Source: JANPBY01 sp963805505 (GTDB lineage Bacteria > Actinomycetota > Actinomycetes > DATJPE01). Taken from it: a stretch of 64,000 nt of DNA. The DNA lies in contig CAWDUP010000002.1 in assembly GCA_963805505.1 (NCBI GenBank), forward strand, positions 372,001 to 436,000. Reading direction: 5' to 3'. Below, one piece after another: positions 50,155-59,327 of the stretch (position 1 is the stretch's first letter; every line of letters starts with the position of its first letter). The notes below the pieces were generated by a model. The model searched no databases. It was given only the letters and a program-made list of their open reading frames with translations, and was not told the origin of the DNA. The position numbers and the translations under genes are program-made.

Positions 50155-50960
50155 CGCGAAGCTGCTGCGAGGTGGAGTCGGGCGAAGGCCAGGGCCTCGG
50201 CCAGATCGGCCACCCGCTCGGCGCGATTGGCGGCTTTGCGGGTCGAAACCTCGAGAACGACTGTCCCGGTGAAGGATTGGGCCGCCAGGCTCTCCAGCAG
50301 ACCGGCGCAAGGCTGGCCCCCCCGGCCGGGCACCAGGTGCTCATCGCGCGGAGCTCCGCTGCCGTCCGCCAGGTGGACATGCGCGAGTCGGTCGCCGAAC
50401 TGCCTGGCCATGGCCAGCGCATCCGAGCCCGACACGGCCGTGTGCGACAGATCGAGGGTGAGATGGGCATAGTCCTGGTCAGTCGGGTCCCAAGCGGGGG
50501 CGTACGCCTTGATCTCCCGACTTCGCGCCCGCCACGGATACATGTTCTCGACGGCGAACGTCACGTCGGTCTCGTCGTCCATCCGCGCGATGCCGTTGAC
50601 GAACCCCCGGGCGTAGTCGCGCTGCCATCGAAACGGCGGGTGCACGACGACCGTCTGCGCGCCCAGCCGCTCGGCTGCTGCCTTGGACTGGACCAGCTTG
50701 GCCCACGGGTCGGTGCCCCACACGCGCTGGGTGACGAGCAGGCAAGGCGAGTGAATGGCCAGAACGGGCACGCCATAGTGGTCGGAGAGCCGGCGTACGG
50801 CTTCGATGTCCTGGCTCAGGCCGTCGGTGAAGACCATCAGCTCGACGCCGTCGAACCCGAGCTCCGCGGCGAGCTCGAAGGCCACGGCCGGCGATTCGGG
50901 ATAGACCGACGCGGAGGACAGAGCAACCCGCGCAGTGGGAACTCGCACCGCCTCGGCCAT
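50151..50960 (-). CDS. Sugar phosphate isomerase/epimerase-like TIM-barrel protein
   Basis: From ATG 50960 the 269-residue protein has the AP endonuclease 2/xylose isomerase-like fold: ELGFDGVELMVFTDG, VLAIHSPCLL, TVVVHPPFRWQ, FAVENMYPW, LTLDLSHTAVSG and HVHLADGSG. The metal-binding His, Glu and Asp residues are present. It matches mycobacterial Rv0498 in context, and its substrate is unknown. It starts 7 bases after a -10 box, divergent from the CBS gene. Confidence 0.85.
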   Translation of the reverse strand: MAEAVRVPTARVALSSASVYPESPAVAFELAAELGFDGVELMVFTDGLSQDIEAVRRLSDHYGVPVLAIHSPCLLVTQRVWGTDPWAKLVQSKAAAERLGAQTVVVHPPFRWQRDYARGFVNGIARMDDETDVTFAVENMYPWRARSREIKAYAPAWDPTDQDYAHLTLDLSHTAVSGSDALAMARQFGDRLAHVHLADGSGAPRDEHLVPGRGGQPCAGLLESLAAQSFTGTVVLEVSTRKAANRAERVADLAEALAFARLHLAAASR

Positions 50961-50973
50961 GCTGCTCAGGGTA
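50958..50973 (-). promoter_or_regulatory. Leaderless promoter of the TIM-barrel gene
   Basis: On the minus strand TACCCT (50968-50973) is 7 bases before ATG 50960. Confidence 0.5.
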
Positions 50974-51002
50974 GGCGGCCCTCCCTGATCGACATGGCCG
51001 GA

Positions 51003-51018
51003 TAGCCTCGACGCCATG
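51003..51018 (+). promoter_or_regulatory. Leaderless promoter of the CBS gene
   Basis: TAGCCT at 51003-51008 is 7 bases before ATG 51016. Confidence 0.5.
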
Positions 51019-51471
51019 CGCGCGCGAGATCTCGCCGAACCGGCACCCACAGTGACCCTCGATGACTCGGTCGCCGACGCCCTAGCCCTGATCGATCAAG
51101 GCGCGCCCGGAGTCGTGGTCGTTGACGGGTCCGGAGGCTTGGTGACAGTTCTCCCGGCGACCCAGGTTCTCGGTCTCGCGCTGCCCGGCTACATCCATGG
51201 GCAGCCGGGGCTGGCCAGGGCGTGGGACGAGGCGCATGCCGACCACTTCGCCACGACGACGCAGCGGCTGAGCGTCGAGCAGGCGCTCGGCGGACGGCGG
51301 CCACCAGCGGCCGCGGTCAACGATGACGACACCCTTATCGAGGTGGCGCTCGCGATGTGCGATGGACACGCCCCGCTGGTCGTGGTGCTCAAGGACGGCG
51401 CGGTCGTGGGTGCGATCAGGCTTCGAATCCTGCTCTCGGTCCTGCTGCCCGGGGATGGGCCGACCACGTGA
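51016..51471 (+). CDS. CBS-domain protein
   Basis: The 151-residue protein is a pair of CBS motifs. The first is LDDSVADALALIDQGAPGVV then VDGSGGLVTVLPATQVLGLA, and the second is NDDDTLIEVALAMCDGHAPL then VVLKDGAVVGAIRL. Such pairs bind adenosine nucleotides. The transporter gene overlaps its stop (GTGA), so it probably regulates that transporter. Confidence 0.85.
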   Translation: MRARDLAEPAPTVTLDDSVADALALIDQGAPGVVVVDGSGGLVTVLPATQVLGLALPGYIHGQPGLARAWDEAHADHFATTTQRLSVEQALGGRRPPAAAVNDDDTLIEVALAMCDGHAPLVVVLKDGAVVGAIRLRILLSVLLPGDGPTT

Positions 51472-52751
51472 CAGCTTGGTTCGTGGTCGCCGTCTTCGTC
51501 GGCGTCTACTTCCTGCTCGCCACCGAGCGGGTCCACCGAGTCGCAGCCGCCCTCGGCGGCGCGGTCATCGTGCTGATCACGGGAGTCGTGAGCACGGACG
51601 ACGCGTTCTTCTCCCGGGAGACGGGCGTCGCCTGGGACGTCCTCGCCTTGCTGCTCGGCATGATGGTCATCGTCGGGGTGCTCCGGCCGACCGGGGTGTT
51701 CGAGTATCTCGCGATCTGGGCGGTCAAACGCGGCCGGGGGCAGCCGTACCGCGTCTTGGTCCTGCTGCTGCTGGTCACCGCCGTGACCTCGGCCGTTCTC
51801 GACAACGTCACGACCGTCGTGCTCATGGCGCCGGTGACGCTGCTCGTCTGCGACCGGATCGGCATGAAGGCGGCGCCGGTCCTGATTGCGGAGGTCCTGG
51901 CGTCGAACATCGGCGGGGCGGCCACACTGGTCGGGGACCCGCCGAACATCATCATCGCCAGTCGCGCCGGTCTGACCTTCAACGACTTCTTGGTCCACAT
52001 GGGTCCGATCATCGTCGTCATCCTGATCTGCTTCGTCGTCCTGAGCCGATGGCTGTTCCGATCCGCCCTGTCGACGGCGACCGGCACCACCGAAGACTTG
52101 GACGAGCTGGACGAGAAGGCCGCGATCAGCGACCCAGTCCTGCTCCGTCGGTCGCTTGTGATCCTCGGCCTGGTCATGGTCGGCTTCGTCGGCCACGGCA
52201 TCTTCCACACCGAGCCAGCCGTCATCGCGATCAGCGGGGCGGCGTTGATGGTGCTGATCTCGCGGGCGGCTCCCGCGTCCTACCTGGAGGCCGTTGAGTG
52301 GGAGACGCTGGCCTTCTTCGCCGGCATCTTCATCGTGATCGGCGCCTTGGTGAAAGCCGGTGTCATCGACACCTTGGCTGACGGCGTGGTCAAGGCCACC
52401 GGGGGGAACGTGGCCGCCACCTTGGTCACGGTGCTGATCGCCTCAGCGGTCATCTCCGCATTCGTCGACAACATCCCCTACGTCGTCGCCATGACCCCGC
52501 TGATCTCCGAGCTCATCGCCCAGACCCCGGCGTTGGCGGCCAACGACGGCGTGTGGTGGTCGCTGGCCCTAGGGGCCGACCTGGGTGGCAACGCCACCGC
52601 GGTGGGGGCGAGCGCCAACATCGTGGTCATCGGACTGGCTCGGCAGTACGGCTATCCGATCACGTTCCGAGAGTTCGCGAAGTACGGCATCCCGGTGGCG
52701 CTGGTCTCGGTGCTGATGTGCATTCCTTACGTGTTGCTGCGCTACGCCTGA
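51468..52751 (+). CDS. ArsB/NhaD-superfamily ion transporter
   Basis: The 427-residue membrane protein has about eleven hydrophobic segments and the two inverted half motifs of the ion transporter superfamily: SAVLDNVTTVVLMAPVTLLV with ASNIGGAATLVGDPPNIII, and SAFVDNIPYVVAMTPL with GADLGGNATAVGASANIVV. It could move arsenite, sodium or dicarboxylates; NhaD-like antiporters fit best. GTG 51468 overlaps the CBS gene. Its last 10 bases overlap the convergent ppx end. Confidence 0.87.
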   Translation: MTAWFVVAVFVGVYFLLATERVHRVAAALGGAVIVLITGVVSTDDAFFSRETGVAWDVLALLLGMMVIVGVLRPTGVFEYLAIWAVKRGRGQPYRVLVLLLLVTAVTSAVLDNVTTVVLMAPVTLLVCDRIGMKAAPVLIAEVLASNIGGAATLVGDPPNIIIASRAGLTFNDFLVHMGPIIVVILICFVVLSRWLFRSALSTATGTTEDLDELDEKAAISDPVLLRRSLVILGLVMVGFVGHGIFHTEPAVIAISGAALMVLISRAAPASYLEAVEWETLAFFAGIFIVIGALVKAGVIDTLADGVVKATGGNVAATLVTVLIASAVISAFVDNIPYVVAMTPLISELIAQTPALAANDGVWWSLALGADLGGNATAVGASANIVVIGLARQYGYPITFREFAKYGIPVALVSVLMCIPYVLLRYA

Positions 52752-53677
52752 GACCCCAGCTGGTCGAGACGTCGCAAGATGACGCCTTCGCGCAAGGCCC
52801 ACGGACAGATATCGAGCTCGTCGATGTCAAGGAGGTCCATGACGGCGTCGGCGACCAGGGCGCCGGCCAGCAGCTGGGGGGCCCGACCCGGCGAGACCCC
52901 CGGCAGGCTGGCGCGCTCGGCCTCGTCCATGTCGGCGAGGCGGGGCAACCAGTCACGCAGGTCCGCGTGCTTGAGCGAACGGCGAACGTAGTCACCCTCA
53001 GCCGAAGGGGCGGCACCAGCGACCCGAGCGAGCGATCGGAACGTCTTCGAGGTGCCAACGACTCGGTCGGCGTGGCCCATCCGGGTCACCTGGCCCAGGT
53101 CACGGGCGAACTCTGCCCGGATGTGTTTGCGCAGCGCCTTCACCGTGCCCTTCCCGGGTGGGTCCTGGTGAAGGAACTCACGCGTGAGGCGGCCGGCGCC
53201 CAGCGGCACCGAGAAGGCAGCATCGGGTTCTTCGTCCTTGCCGGATGCGACCTCCAGCGAACCACCGCCGATGTCGAGGACGAGGAGCCGGCCGGCGGAC
53301 CAGCCGTACCACCGTCGGGCGGCGAGGAAGGTCAACCGCGCCTCGTCCTCGCCCGACAAGACCTCCAGCCGGGCGCCCGAGACCTCATGAACCCGACGGA
53401 GCACTTCCTCACCGTTGGGTGCGTCGCGGATCGCTGAGGTCGCGAAACCGAAGACCTCCTCGACGCCCTTGTCCTCCGCTTCCGCGAGTGCCTCGACCAC
53501 GAAGTCGGTGAGCTTGTCAGAGCTGGCGGCAGCGATCCGGCCGTCCTCCTCCAGGAGCTCGGCCAGGCGCAGCTCCACCTTCAGGGAGTGCGCTCCCGTG
53601 GGAGGTGCGCCAACGTGCGCGTCGACCACGAGCAGGTGGACCGTGTGGGATCCGACATCCAGCACTCCCAACCGCAT
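52742..53677 (-). CDS. Ppx/GppA family exopolyphosphatase
   Basis: The 311-residue ASKHA-fold protein has LGVLDVGSHTVHLLVVDAH (phosphate 1), VFGFATSAIRDAPN, LLVLDIGGGSLEVASG (phosphate 2) and SVPLGAGRLTREF. It should split polyphosphate or pppGpp. Size and position match the short mycobacterial Ppx1 (Rv0496). ATG 53677 follows a leaderless -10 box. Confidence 0.9.
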   Translation of the reverse strand: MRLGVLDVGSHTVHLLVVDAHVGAPPTGAHSLKVELRLAELLEEDGRIAAASSDKLTDFVVEALAEAEDKGVEEVFGFATSAIRDAPNGEEVLRRVHEVSGARLEVLSGEDEARLTFLAARRWYGWSAGRLLVLDIGGGSLEVASGKDEEPDAAFSVPLGAGRLTREFLHQDPPGKGTVKALRKHIRAEFARDLGQVTRMGHADRVVGTSKTFRSLARVAGAAPSAEGDYVRRSLKHADLRDWLPRLADMDEAERASLPGVSPGRAPQLLAGALVADAVMDLLDIDELDICPWALREGVILRRLDQLGSQA

Positions 53678-53689
53678 GCCTGGACGCTA
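53675..53689 (-). promoter_or_regulatory. Leaderless promoter of ppx
   Basis: On the minus strand TAGCGT (53684-53689) is 6 bases before ATG 53677. Confidence 0.5.
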
Positions 53690-53708
53690 CCTCCTGACTG
53701 CCCGCGCA

Positions 53709-53723
53709 TAGGGTGTTGGAGTG
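53709..53723 (+). promoter_or_regulatory. Leaderless promoter of the Cys-rich protein gene
   Basis: TAGGGT at 53709-53714 is 6 bases before GTG 53721. Confidence 0.5.
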
Positions 53724-54455
53724 GTCGAAGTGGCGTTGGGGTTTCCGCGTGCGTACGTCGAATTCGTCGATCCCGCGGATGCCGAGCAGGTGTTTCGTTG
53801 TGACCTGACGTGGTTGACGTCACGGTGGACCTGCATCTTCGGCTCCGGTTGTCGAGGGGTCGTGGCGGGCCGTCCCGATGACGGTTGCTGCACCCTCGGC
53901 GCGCACTTCTCCGACAAGGCAGACGAGAAGCGGGTCCTTGCCCACGCGAAGCGGCTCAAGCCCGAAGAGTGGCAATACCACGGGACCAAGAAGCTGACCG
54001 AGAAGGACGAGGACGGAGCCCGTAAGACACGCGTCGTGGACGGTGGCTGCGTGTTCCTCAACCGGGCGGACTTCCCAGGGGGTCCCGGGTGCGCCCTGCA
54101 CGGCTACGCCGAGCGGATCGGCGTGCATTTCCTCGAGACCAAGCCGGACGTCTGCTGGCAGCTCCCGATCCGGCGAACCTTCGAACGAGTCACCCGTCAG
54201 GACGAGACCGAGGTTCTCGTGGTGACGATCGGGGAGTACGACCGCCGTGGTTGGGGGCCGGGTGGGCACGACCTCGAGTGGTACTGCACAGGGGCAACCG
54301 AGGCCCACATCGGGCTTGAACCGGTCTACCTCTCGAATGCGGCGGAGCTCACCGCACTCATGGGCGAGCCTGCCTACGCCGAGCTGGTGGCGCACTGCGA
54401 GGCCCATCTGTCGCGCACACCGACGCTGGCTCCGCACCCCGCCGACAACGGCTGA
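53721..54455 (+). CDS. Cysteine-rich conserved protein, YkgJ-like (CxxxCC type)
   Basis: The 244-residue soluble protein has cysteines in a spaced set: FRCDLTWLT, TCIFGSGCRGV, DDGCCTLG, GGCVFLNR, PGCALHGYAERI, KPDVCWQLPIRR and EWYCTGA. The order C-FL, C-x-LHG and KPxxCWxxPIR recalls the UPF0153/YkgJ proteins that bind zinc or an Fe-S centre. I cannot assign a reaction. The spacing suggests one or two metal sites. It is divergent from ppx with 43 bases between. Confidence 0.7.
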   Translation: MVEVALGFPRAYVEFVDPADAEQVFRCDLTWLTSRWTCIFGSGCRGVVAGRPDDGCCTLGAHFSDKADEKRVLAHAKRLKPEEWQYHGTKKLTEKDEDGARKTRVVDGGCVFLNRADFPGGPGCALHGYAERIGVHFLETKPDVCWQLPIRRTFERVTRQDETEVLVVTIGEYDRRGWGPGGHDLEWYCTGATEAHIGLEPVYLSNAAELTALMGEPAYAELVAHCEAHLSRTPTLAPHPADNG

Positions 54456-54513
54456 CCGAGCCACCTCGCAGCCCGGGTCGGCCGAGGATGCGGCGCAGCA
54501 CCCGCTCGCGCGC

Positions 54514-54528
54514 TAGCGTCGGTCCATG
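54514..54528 (+). promoter_or_regulatory. Leaderless promoter of the amidinotransferase-fold gene
   Basis: TAGCGT at 54514-54519 is 6 bases before ATG 54526. Confidence 0.5.
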
Positions 54529-55419
54529 ACGCCCAGCACTCCACCGCCCGCGCCCGGAACGCCTGCTCTTGAGGGTTGGGGCACATCCGACATGGTCTCG
54601 CCGCTGCGCAAGGTCATGGTCCGTACTCCCACCACCGTCGGCGCCTTCGTCGAGGAGGGGCACTGGCGCCAGCCCGACCTTGGCCTGCTCGAGACTCAGC
54701 ACGCCACGTTCGTCGCGCTGCTCGCCTCGGTTGGCGCCGAGGTCATGGTCCAGGCGCCCGTCGAAGGTCTGGTCGACGCGGTCTACAGCCACGACTCGGC
54801 GATCATGACGCCGTACGGGGCGGTCCTCCTCCGCATGCGAAAGCCGGTCCGCGCTCCCGAGCCCGAGGTGATGGGTCGCGACTTCGACGCGCTCGGCGTC
54901 CCGGTGCTCGGCCGACTCAGCGCTCCCGCATTCTGTGACGGCGGTGACAAGGTGTGGCTGGACGAGCGCACCCTTCTCGTAGGCCGCGGCTACCGCACCA
55001 ACGCGGCAGCGATCAGCCAGCTGCGCGACCTGCTCGAGCCGTATGGCGTCACCGTCATGGACTTCGATCTCCCGCACTACGAAGGACCGGACGCCGTACT
55101 CCACCTGATGAGCGTGCTCTCGCCGGTGGCGCACGACCTCGCCGTGGTCTATGAGCCGCTGGCGCCGGTGGCTCTTATCGAGCTGTTGGACGAGCGCGGG
55201 ATCAAGCGCATCACCGTCGACGAGACGGAGATGCTCACCCAAGGAGCCAACATCCTCGCCGTCGCACCCGGTGTCGTCGTCCTGGCGGCCGGCAACGACC
55301 GGGTCCAGGCCGCGCTTGAAGCGGCGGGTGTGACGGTGCACGTCTTCGACGGCAGCGAGGTGGCGGTGAAGGGCGACGGCGGGCCGACCTGTCTGACCCA
55401 GCCGTTGTGGCGGGCATGA
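54526..55419 (+). CDS. Dimethylarginine dimethylaminohydrolase / amidinotransferase-fold enzyme
   Basis: The 297-residue protein has the guanidine-modifying fold. Visible are SPLRKVMVRTP, CDGGDKVWLDERTLLVGRGY with substrate-binding residues, the catalytic histidine in VLHLMSVLSPV and the nucleophilic cysteine in GDGGPTCLTQPLWR. Members hydrolyse methylated arginine, arginine or related guanidines. It overlaps an M20 peptidase gene (ATGA), suggesting a two-step use of an arginine-like or acyl amino acid compound. Confidence 0.85.
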   Translation: MTPSTPPPAPGTPALEGWGTSDMVSPLRKVMVRTPTTVGAFVEEGHWRQPDLGLLETQHATFVALLASVGAEVMVQAPVEGLVDAVYSHDSAIMTPYGAVLLRMRKPVRAPEPEVMGRDFDALGVPVLGRLSAPAFCDGGDKVWLDERTLLVGRGYRTNAAAISQLRDLLEPYGVTVMDFDLPHYEGPDAVLHLMSVLSPVAHDLAVVYEPLAPVALIELLDERGIKRITVDETEMLTQGANILAVAPGVVVLAAGNDRVQAALEAAGVTVHVFDGSEVAVKGDGGPTCLTQPLWRA

Positions 55420-56732
55420 GTGAGACGACACTCAGCGACGACCTGGCCGGTTCGGTGGAACCGGAACTGACCGACGACGAGCGTCGAGCCCTGGATGCGT
55501 TGGAGGACCTCGGCGAGTCGACGTGGGCCAGCAGACTTGTCGAGCTGGTCGAGATCCCGAGCATCACCGGCTCCGCCGCCGAGAGCGAGGCTCAGCAGTG
55601 GGTCGCCGGTCACCTGACCAGGCTCGGGCTCGATGTGGACCATTGGTCGTGTGACCTCGATGCGCTGCGCGAGGATCCAGACTTCCCCGGCACCGAGGTC
55701 GACCGCGACGAGCTGTGGGGCCTGGTCGGGACGACTCCCGGCCCGGACGACGAACAGCCAAGGGTCATCCTGCAAGGACACGTCGACGTCGTCCCTCCCG
55801 GCGATCTCTCGAAATGGGCGACGAGCGATCCGTTCGACGCCAGGATCCGCGACGGGGTCCTCTACGGCCGTGGCGCCTGCGACATGAAGGCTGGGATCGT
55901 GGCCAATCTGGTTGCTCTGGAAGCCATCCTGACCGCGGGTGCACGGCTGCCGGGGCGCGTGGCGGTCCACAGCGTGGGTAGCGAGGAGGACGGCGGCCTC
56001 GGCGCGTTTGCCACCCTCCGGCGAGGGCACACCGGTGGGGCCGCGCTGATCACCGAGCCCACCAGCCGAACGGTGGTGACAGCCACCGGCGGAGCACTGA
56101 CCTTCACCCTGACCGTCGCCGGGCGGGCCACGCATGGAAGCACTCGGTATGCCGGGGTCAGCGCCTTCGACGCCTTCCTGCCTGTTTACCGGGCGCTGGC
56201 AGAGCTCGAGGCCGAACGCAACGCCGAAGTCGACCCGGTCATGGCGGAGTATCCGATCGCCTACCCCCTCATGGTGGGGCGCATCGAGTGCGGCGACTGG
56301 TCGAGCAGCGTGCCGGACCGGCTCGTGGCGGAGGGGCGCTATGGCGTGCTCCTCGGCGAGGACATGACCGTCGCGCGCACGGTCTTCGAGGAGCGGATCA
56401 GATCGGCCTGCAGCACAGACCCTTGGCTCAGCGACCACCCGGTCACCGTCGAGTGGTCCGGTGGTCAGTTCGCCAGCGGCCGCTACCCCGCCGGCGATCC
56501 CTTCCTCGACGTCGTCCGGGGCGCCTGGTCCCAGGTGACGGGAGGCCCCCCACCACGAGAGCGCGGAGCGCCGTACGGCAGCGATCTTCGCCTCTACAAC
56601 GGTGCCGGCATCCCGGCTCTGCACCTCGGACCAGGTGAGGTTCGACATGCGCACAGCCCCTTGGAGCAGGTACGTCTGTCCGAGGTCGGCGACGTCGCGC
56701 GCGCAGTTGTCCTGACGCTGCTGCGCGGTTGA
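55416..56732 (+). CDS. M20-family metallopeptidase (ArgE/DapE-like deacylase)
   Basis: The 438-residue zinc enzyme shows LQGHVDVVPPGD (first His and Asp), LYGRGACDMKAGIVAN (bridging Asp), VGSEEDGGLGAF (Glu pair) and ITEPTSRTVVTAT. A dimerisation domain follows, and GAPYGSDLRLYNGAGIPAL with a final histidine in VRHAHSPLEQV ends it. It should remove an acyl or aminoacyl group from an amino acid. The start codon lies in the stop of the preceding gene. Confidence 0.88.
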   Translation: MSETTLSDDLAGSVEPELTDDERRALDALEDLGESTWASRLVELVEIPSITGSAAESEAQQWVAGHLTRLGLDVDHWSCDLDALREDPDFPGTEVDRDELWGLVGTTPGPDDEQPRVILQGHVDVVPPGDLSKWATSDPFDARIRDGVLYGRGACDMKAGIVANLVALEAILTAGARLPGRVAVHSVGSEEDGGLGAFATLRRGHTGGAALITEPTSRTVVTATGGALTFTLTVAGRATHGSTRYAGVSAFDAFLPVYRALAELEAERNAEVDPVMAEYPIAYPLMVGRIECGDWSSSVPDRLVAEGRYGVLLGEDMTVARTVFEERIRSACSTDPWLSDHPVTVEWSGGQFASGRYPAGDPFLDVVRGAWSQVTGGPPPRERGAPYGSDLRLYNGAGIPALHLGPGEVRHAHSPLEQVRLSEVGDVARAVVLTLLRG

Positions 56733-56755
56733 GCCGTTTCGTCGGATCCACCTCG

Positions 56756-56770
56756 TAGTCTCCGAGGATG
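56756..56770 (+). promoter_or_regulatory. Leaderless promoter of radA
   Basis: TAGTCT at 56756-56761 is 6 bases before ATG 56768. Confidence 0.5.
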
Positions 56771-58147
56771 GCCAAGCAGACAGCTCGCTCGACCGCGTCT
56801 CGCCCGCAGACGTTACGGTGCTCGGAGTGCGGCTGGCAGACCAGCAAGTGGGTCGGTCGCTGCGGTGAGTGCCAGGCGTGGGGCACGGTGGCCGAACCCG
56901 GCGCGCCCCTGGGTCGCACGATCGCCGCCGGTCCCGTGACCCAACCCGCGCAGCGCATCCACGAGGTCGACGTCGAGACGACCAGGTCACGGTCGACGGG
57001 CGTGGACGAGCTGGATCGAGTGCTCGGCGGTGGCCTGGTGCCGGGGGCGGTGGTCCTGCTCGCCGGCGAGCCGGGGGTCGGCAAGTCGACCCTGCTGCTG
57101 GAGGTCGCGGCGCGCTACGCCTCCCCCTCCACCCCTGCGCTCTACATCACCGGAGAGGAGTCCGCCGGCCAGGTGCGGCTGCGCGCGGGTCGCACCAGCG
57201 CGCTCGACCCGCACCTCTACCTCGCAGCCGAGACCGACCTGGCCGCTGTGCTCGGTCATATCGAGGCGGTCAAGCCGGCTCTGCTCGTCGTCGACTCGGT
57301 GCAGACGATCGCCTCGGCAGAGGTCGACGGCACCGCCGGTGGCGTGACTCAGGTGCGCGAGATCGCCGCCACTCTCATCCGGGTCGCCAAGACGCAGGAG
57401 ATCCCTACCGTCCTCGTCGGCCACGTGACCAAGGATGGATCCATCGCCGGGCCGCGGCTGCTCGAGCACCTCGTCGACGTCGTGCTGTCCTTCGAGGGTG
57501 ACCGGCACTCCACTCTTCGCTTGGTTCGCGCCACCAAGAACCGTTTCGGGCCTGCCGATGAGGTGGGCTGCTTCGAGCTCGACGACGGCGGCATCCGTGG
57601 GCTGGCCGACCCCAGCGGTCTGTTCCTGTCCTCAGCTCTTTCCTCGACAGTCCCGGGAAGCTGCGTCACCGTGACCCTCGAGGGGCGGCGACCCTTGGCA
57701 GCGGAGATCCAGGCCCTCACCGTGTCCAGCGACGCCAACTCCCCCCGGCGAGCGACGGGGGGCCTGGACGGCTCTCGCGTTGCCCTGTTGCTCGCCGTGC
57801 TCCAGCAGCGCTGCGGGATCCCCCTGTCCACCGTCGAGGTCTACGTCTCCACCGTCGGAGGCGTCCGCACCACGGAGCCCGCCATCGACTTGTCCGTCGC
57901 CCTGGCCTTGGCGTCGGCGCGCACGGGCAGACCGGTGCGCGGCGGTCTGGTCGCCGTCGGTGAGGTCGGGCTGGCCGGTGAGGTCCGGCGCGTCCCCTCC
58001 GTCGGGCGCCGGTTGAGCGAGGCCGCGCGGCTGGGGTTCACCCACGCCCTGGTCCCGCCCGACCCCGGCCCGCTCCCGGACGGGATCAGAGCACGCACCG
58101 TGGCCAACCTCGATGCCGCTCTGAGCGCCGCCGGCATCACCACGTGA
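56768..58147 (+). CDS. radA: DNA repair protein RadA (Sms)
   Basis: The 459-residue branch-migration ATPase has an N-terminal zinc finger (LRCSECGWQ and GRCGECQAWG), a RecA-like core with GEPGVGKSTLLLE and LLVVDSVQTI, the RadA motif ATKNRFGPADEVG, and a Lon-protease-like C-terminal domain (about 290-455) that lacks an obvious Ser-Lys pair. It helps recombination intermediates. The disA gene follows 72 bases on. Confidence 0.95.
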   Translation: MAKQTARSTASRPQTLRCSECGWQTSKWVGRCGECQAWGTVAEPGAPLGRTIAAGPVTQPAQRIHEVDVETTRSRSTGVDELDRVLGGGLVPGAVVLLAGEPGVGKSTLLLEVAARYASPSTPALYITGEESAGQVRLRAGRTSALDPHLYLAAETDLAAVLGHIEAVKPALLVVDSVQTIASAEVDGTAGGVTQVREIAATLIRVAKTQEIPTVLVGHVTKDGSIAGPRLLEHLVDVVLSFEGDRHSTLRLVRATKNRFGPADEVGCFELDDGGIRGLADPSGLFLSSALSSTVPGSCVTVTLEGRRPLAAEIQALTVSSDANSPRRATGGLDGSRVALLLAVLQQRCGIPLSTVEVYVSTVGGVRTTEPAIDLSVALALASARTGRPVRGGLVAVGEVGLAGEVRRVPSVGRRLSEAARLGFTHALVPPDPGPLPDGIRARTVANLDAALSAAGITT

Positions 58148-58184
58148 CCGCCTTCGGCGGTGCGCCGGCGCGGTAGGTGGCCGA

Positions 58185-58222
58185 TAGACTCCGGCTGATC
58201 TTCATCGGGAGGCGGGCCCATG
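58185..58222 (+). promoter_or_regulatory. Promoter and ribosome site of disA
   Basis: TAGACT at 58185-58190 is a likely -10 box, and GGGAGG at 58208-58213 precedes ATG 58220. disA can be made apart from radA. Confidence 0.5.
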
Positions 58223-59326
58223 GCCGCGGCAGCACGCGACGACAAGGGCGTCGACCGCGAGACCAGCCTTCGGGCTGTCCTGACGACGGTCGCGCCCGGT
58301 ACGCCGCTACGTGATGGGCTCGAACGGATCCTGCGGGGACGTACGGGCGGCTTGCTCGTCCTCGGCCACGACAAGGCCGTGGAGGCCTTGTGCACAGGTG
58401 GGTTCAGCTTGGACGTCGCCTTCAGCGCGACCGGGCTGCGTGAGCTGTCCAAGATGGACGGTGCGGTCGTGCTCGACCGCGATGCCACCCGCATCATCCG
58501 CGCCAACGTCCAGCTCGTCCCTGACTCGACGATCCCCACCGAGGAGTCCGGCACCCGGCACCGCACGGCGGAGCGGGTGGCGAAACAGACAGGCGTCCCA
58601 GTCATCTCGGTGAGCCAGTCGATGCACATCATCGCGTTGTACGTCGCCGGGCGCAGATACGTGCTCGAGGACTCCGCGGCGATCTTGTCGCGGGCCAACC
58701 AGGCGCTGGCCACCTTGGAGCGCTACAAGCTGCGCCTCGACGAAGTCACCGGCACCTTGTCAGCCCTCGAGATCGAGGATCTGGTGACCGCACGCGACGT
58801 GTGCGCTGTGGCGCAGCGCCTGGAGATGGTGCGGCGCATCGCACGTGAGATCGACGGCTATGTCGTCGAGCTCGGCACCGATGGGCGTCTGCTCACGTTG
58901 CAGCTCGACGAGCTCATCGCCGGTGTCGACACCGACCGTGAGCTCGTGGTGCGCGACTACGCACCGGCAGGTAGCGGGAAACGGCAACGGACCGTCCAGA
59001 TCATCCTCGATGACCTCGATCAGCTGGACAGTGCCGAGCTGCTCGATCTTCCGACCGTGGGCCGCGCCCTCGGCTACAGCACGGGCGCGGAGTCCCTGGA
59101 CGCCGGCGTCTCGCCGCGCGGCTATCGACTCTTGGCGAAGGTGCCTCGCCTGCCAGGTCTCGTCGTCGACCGCCTGGTCGACCATTTCGGTGGCCTCCAG
59201 AAGCTGCTCGCCGCCAGCATCGACGATCTTCAGGCGGTCGACGGAGTCGGTGAGAGTCGAGCACGCACGGTCCGCGAGGGCCTGTCGCGACTCGCAGAGT
59301 CGAGCATTCTCGAGCGCTACGTCTGA
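58220..59326 (+). CDS. disA: Diadenylate cyclase DisA
   Basis: The 368-residue protein makes c-di-AMP and scans DNA. The DAC domain carries KMDGAVVLDRD (DGA) and SGTRHRTAERVAKQTG (RHR) near residues 85 and 120. A helical spine (about 150-280) and a C-terminal HhH domain with ASIDDLQAVDGVGESRARTV follow. RadA is known to bind and restrain DisA in Bacillus and mycobacteria, in line with the adjacency. Confidence 0.95.
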   Translation: MAAAARDDKGVDRETSLRAVLTTVAPGTPLRDGLERILRGRTGGLLVLGHDKAVEALCTGGFSLDVAFSATGLRELSKMDGAVVLDRDATRIIRANVQLVPDSTIPTEESGTRHRTAERVAKQTGVPVISVSQSMHIIALYVAGRRYVLEDSAAILSRANQALATLERYKLRLDEVTGTLSALEIEDLVTARDVCAVAQRLEMVRRIAREIDGYVVELGTDGRLLTLQLDELIAGVDTDRELVVRDYAPAGSGKRQRTVQIILDDLDQLDSAELLDLPTVGRALGYSTGAESLDAGVSPRGYRLLAKVPRLPGLVVDRLVDHFGGLQKLLAASIDDLQAVDGVGESRARTVREGLSRLAESSILERYV

Positions 59327-59327
59327 G

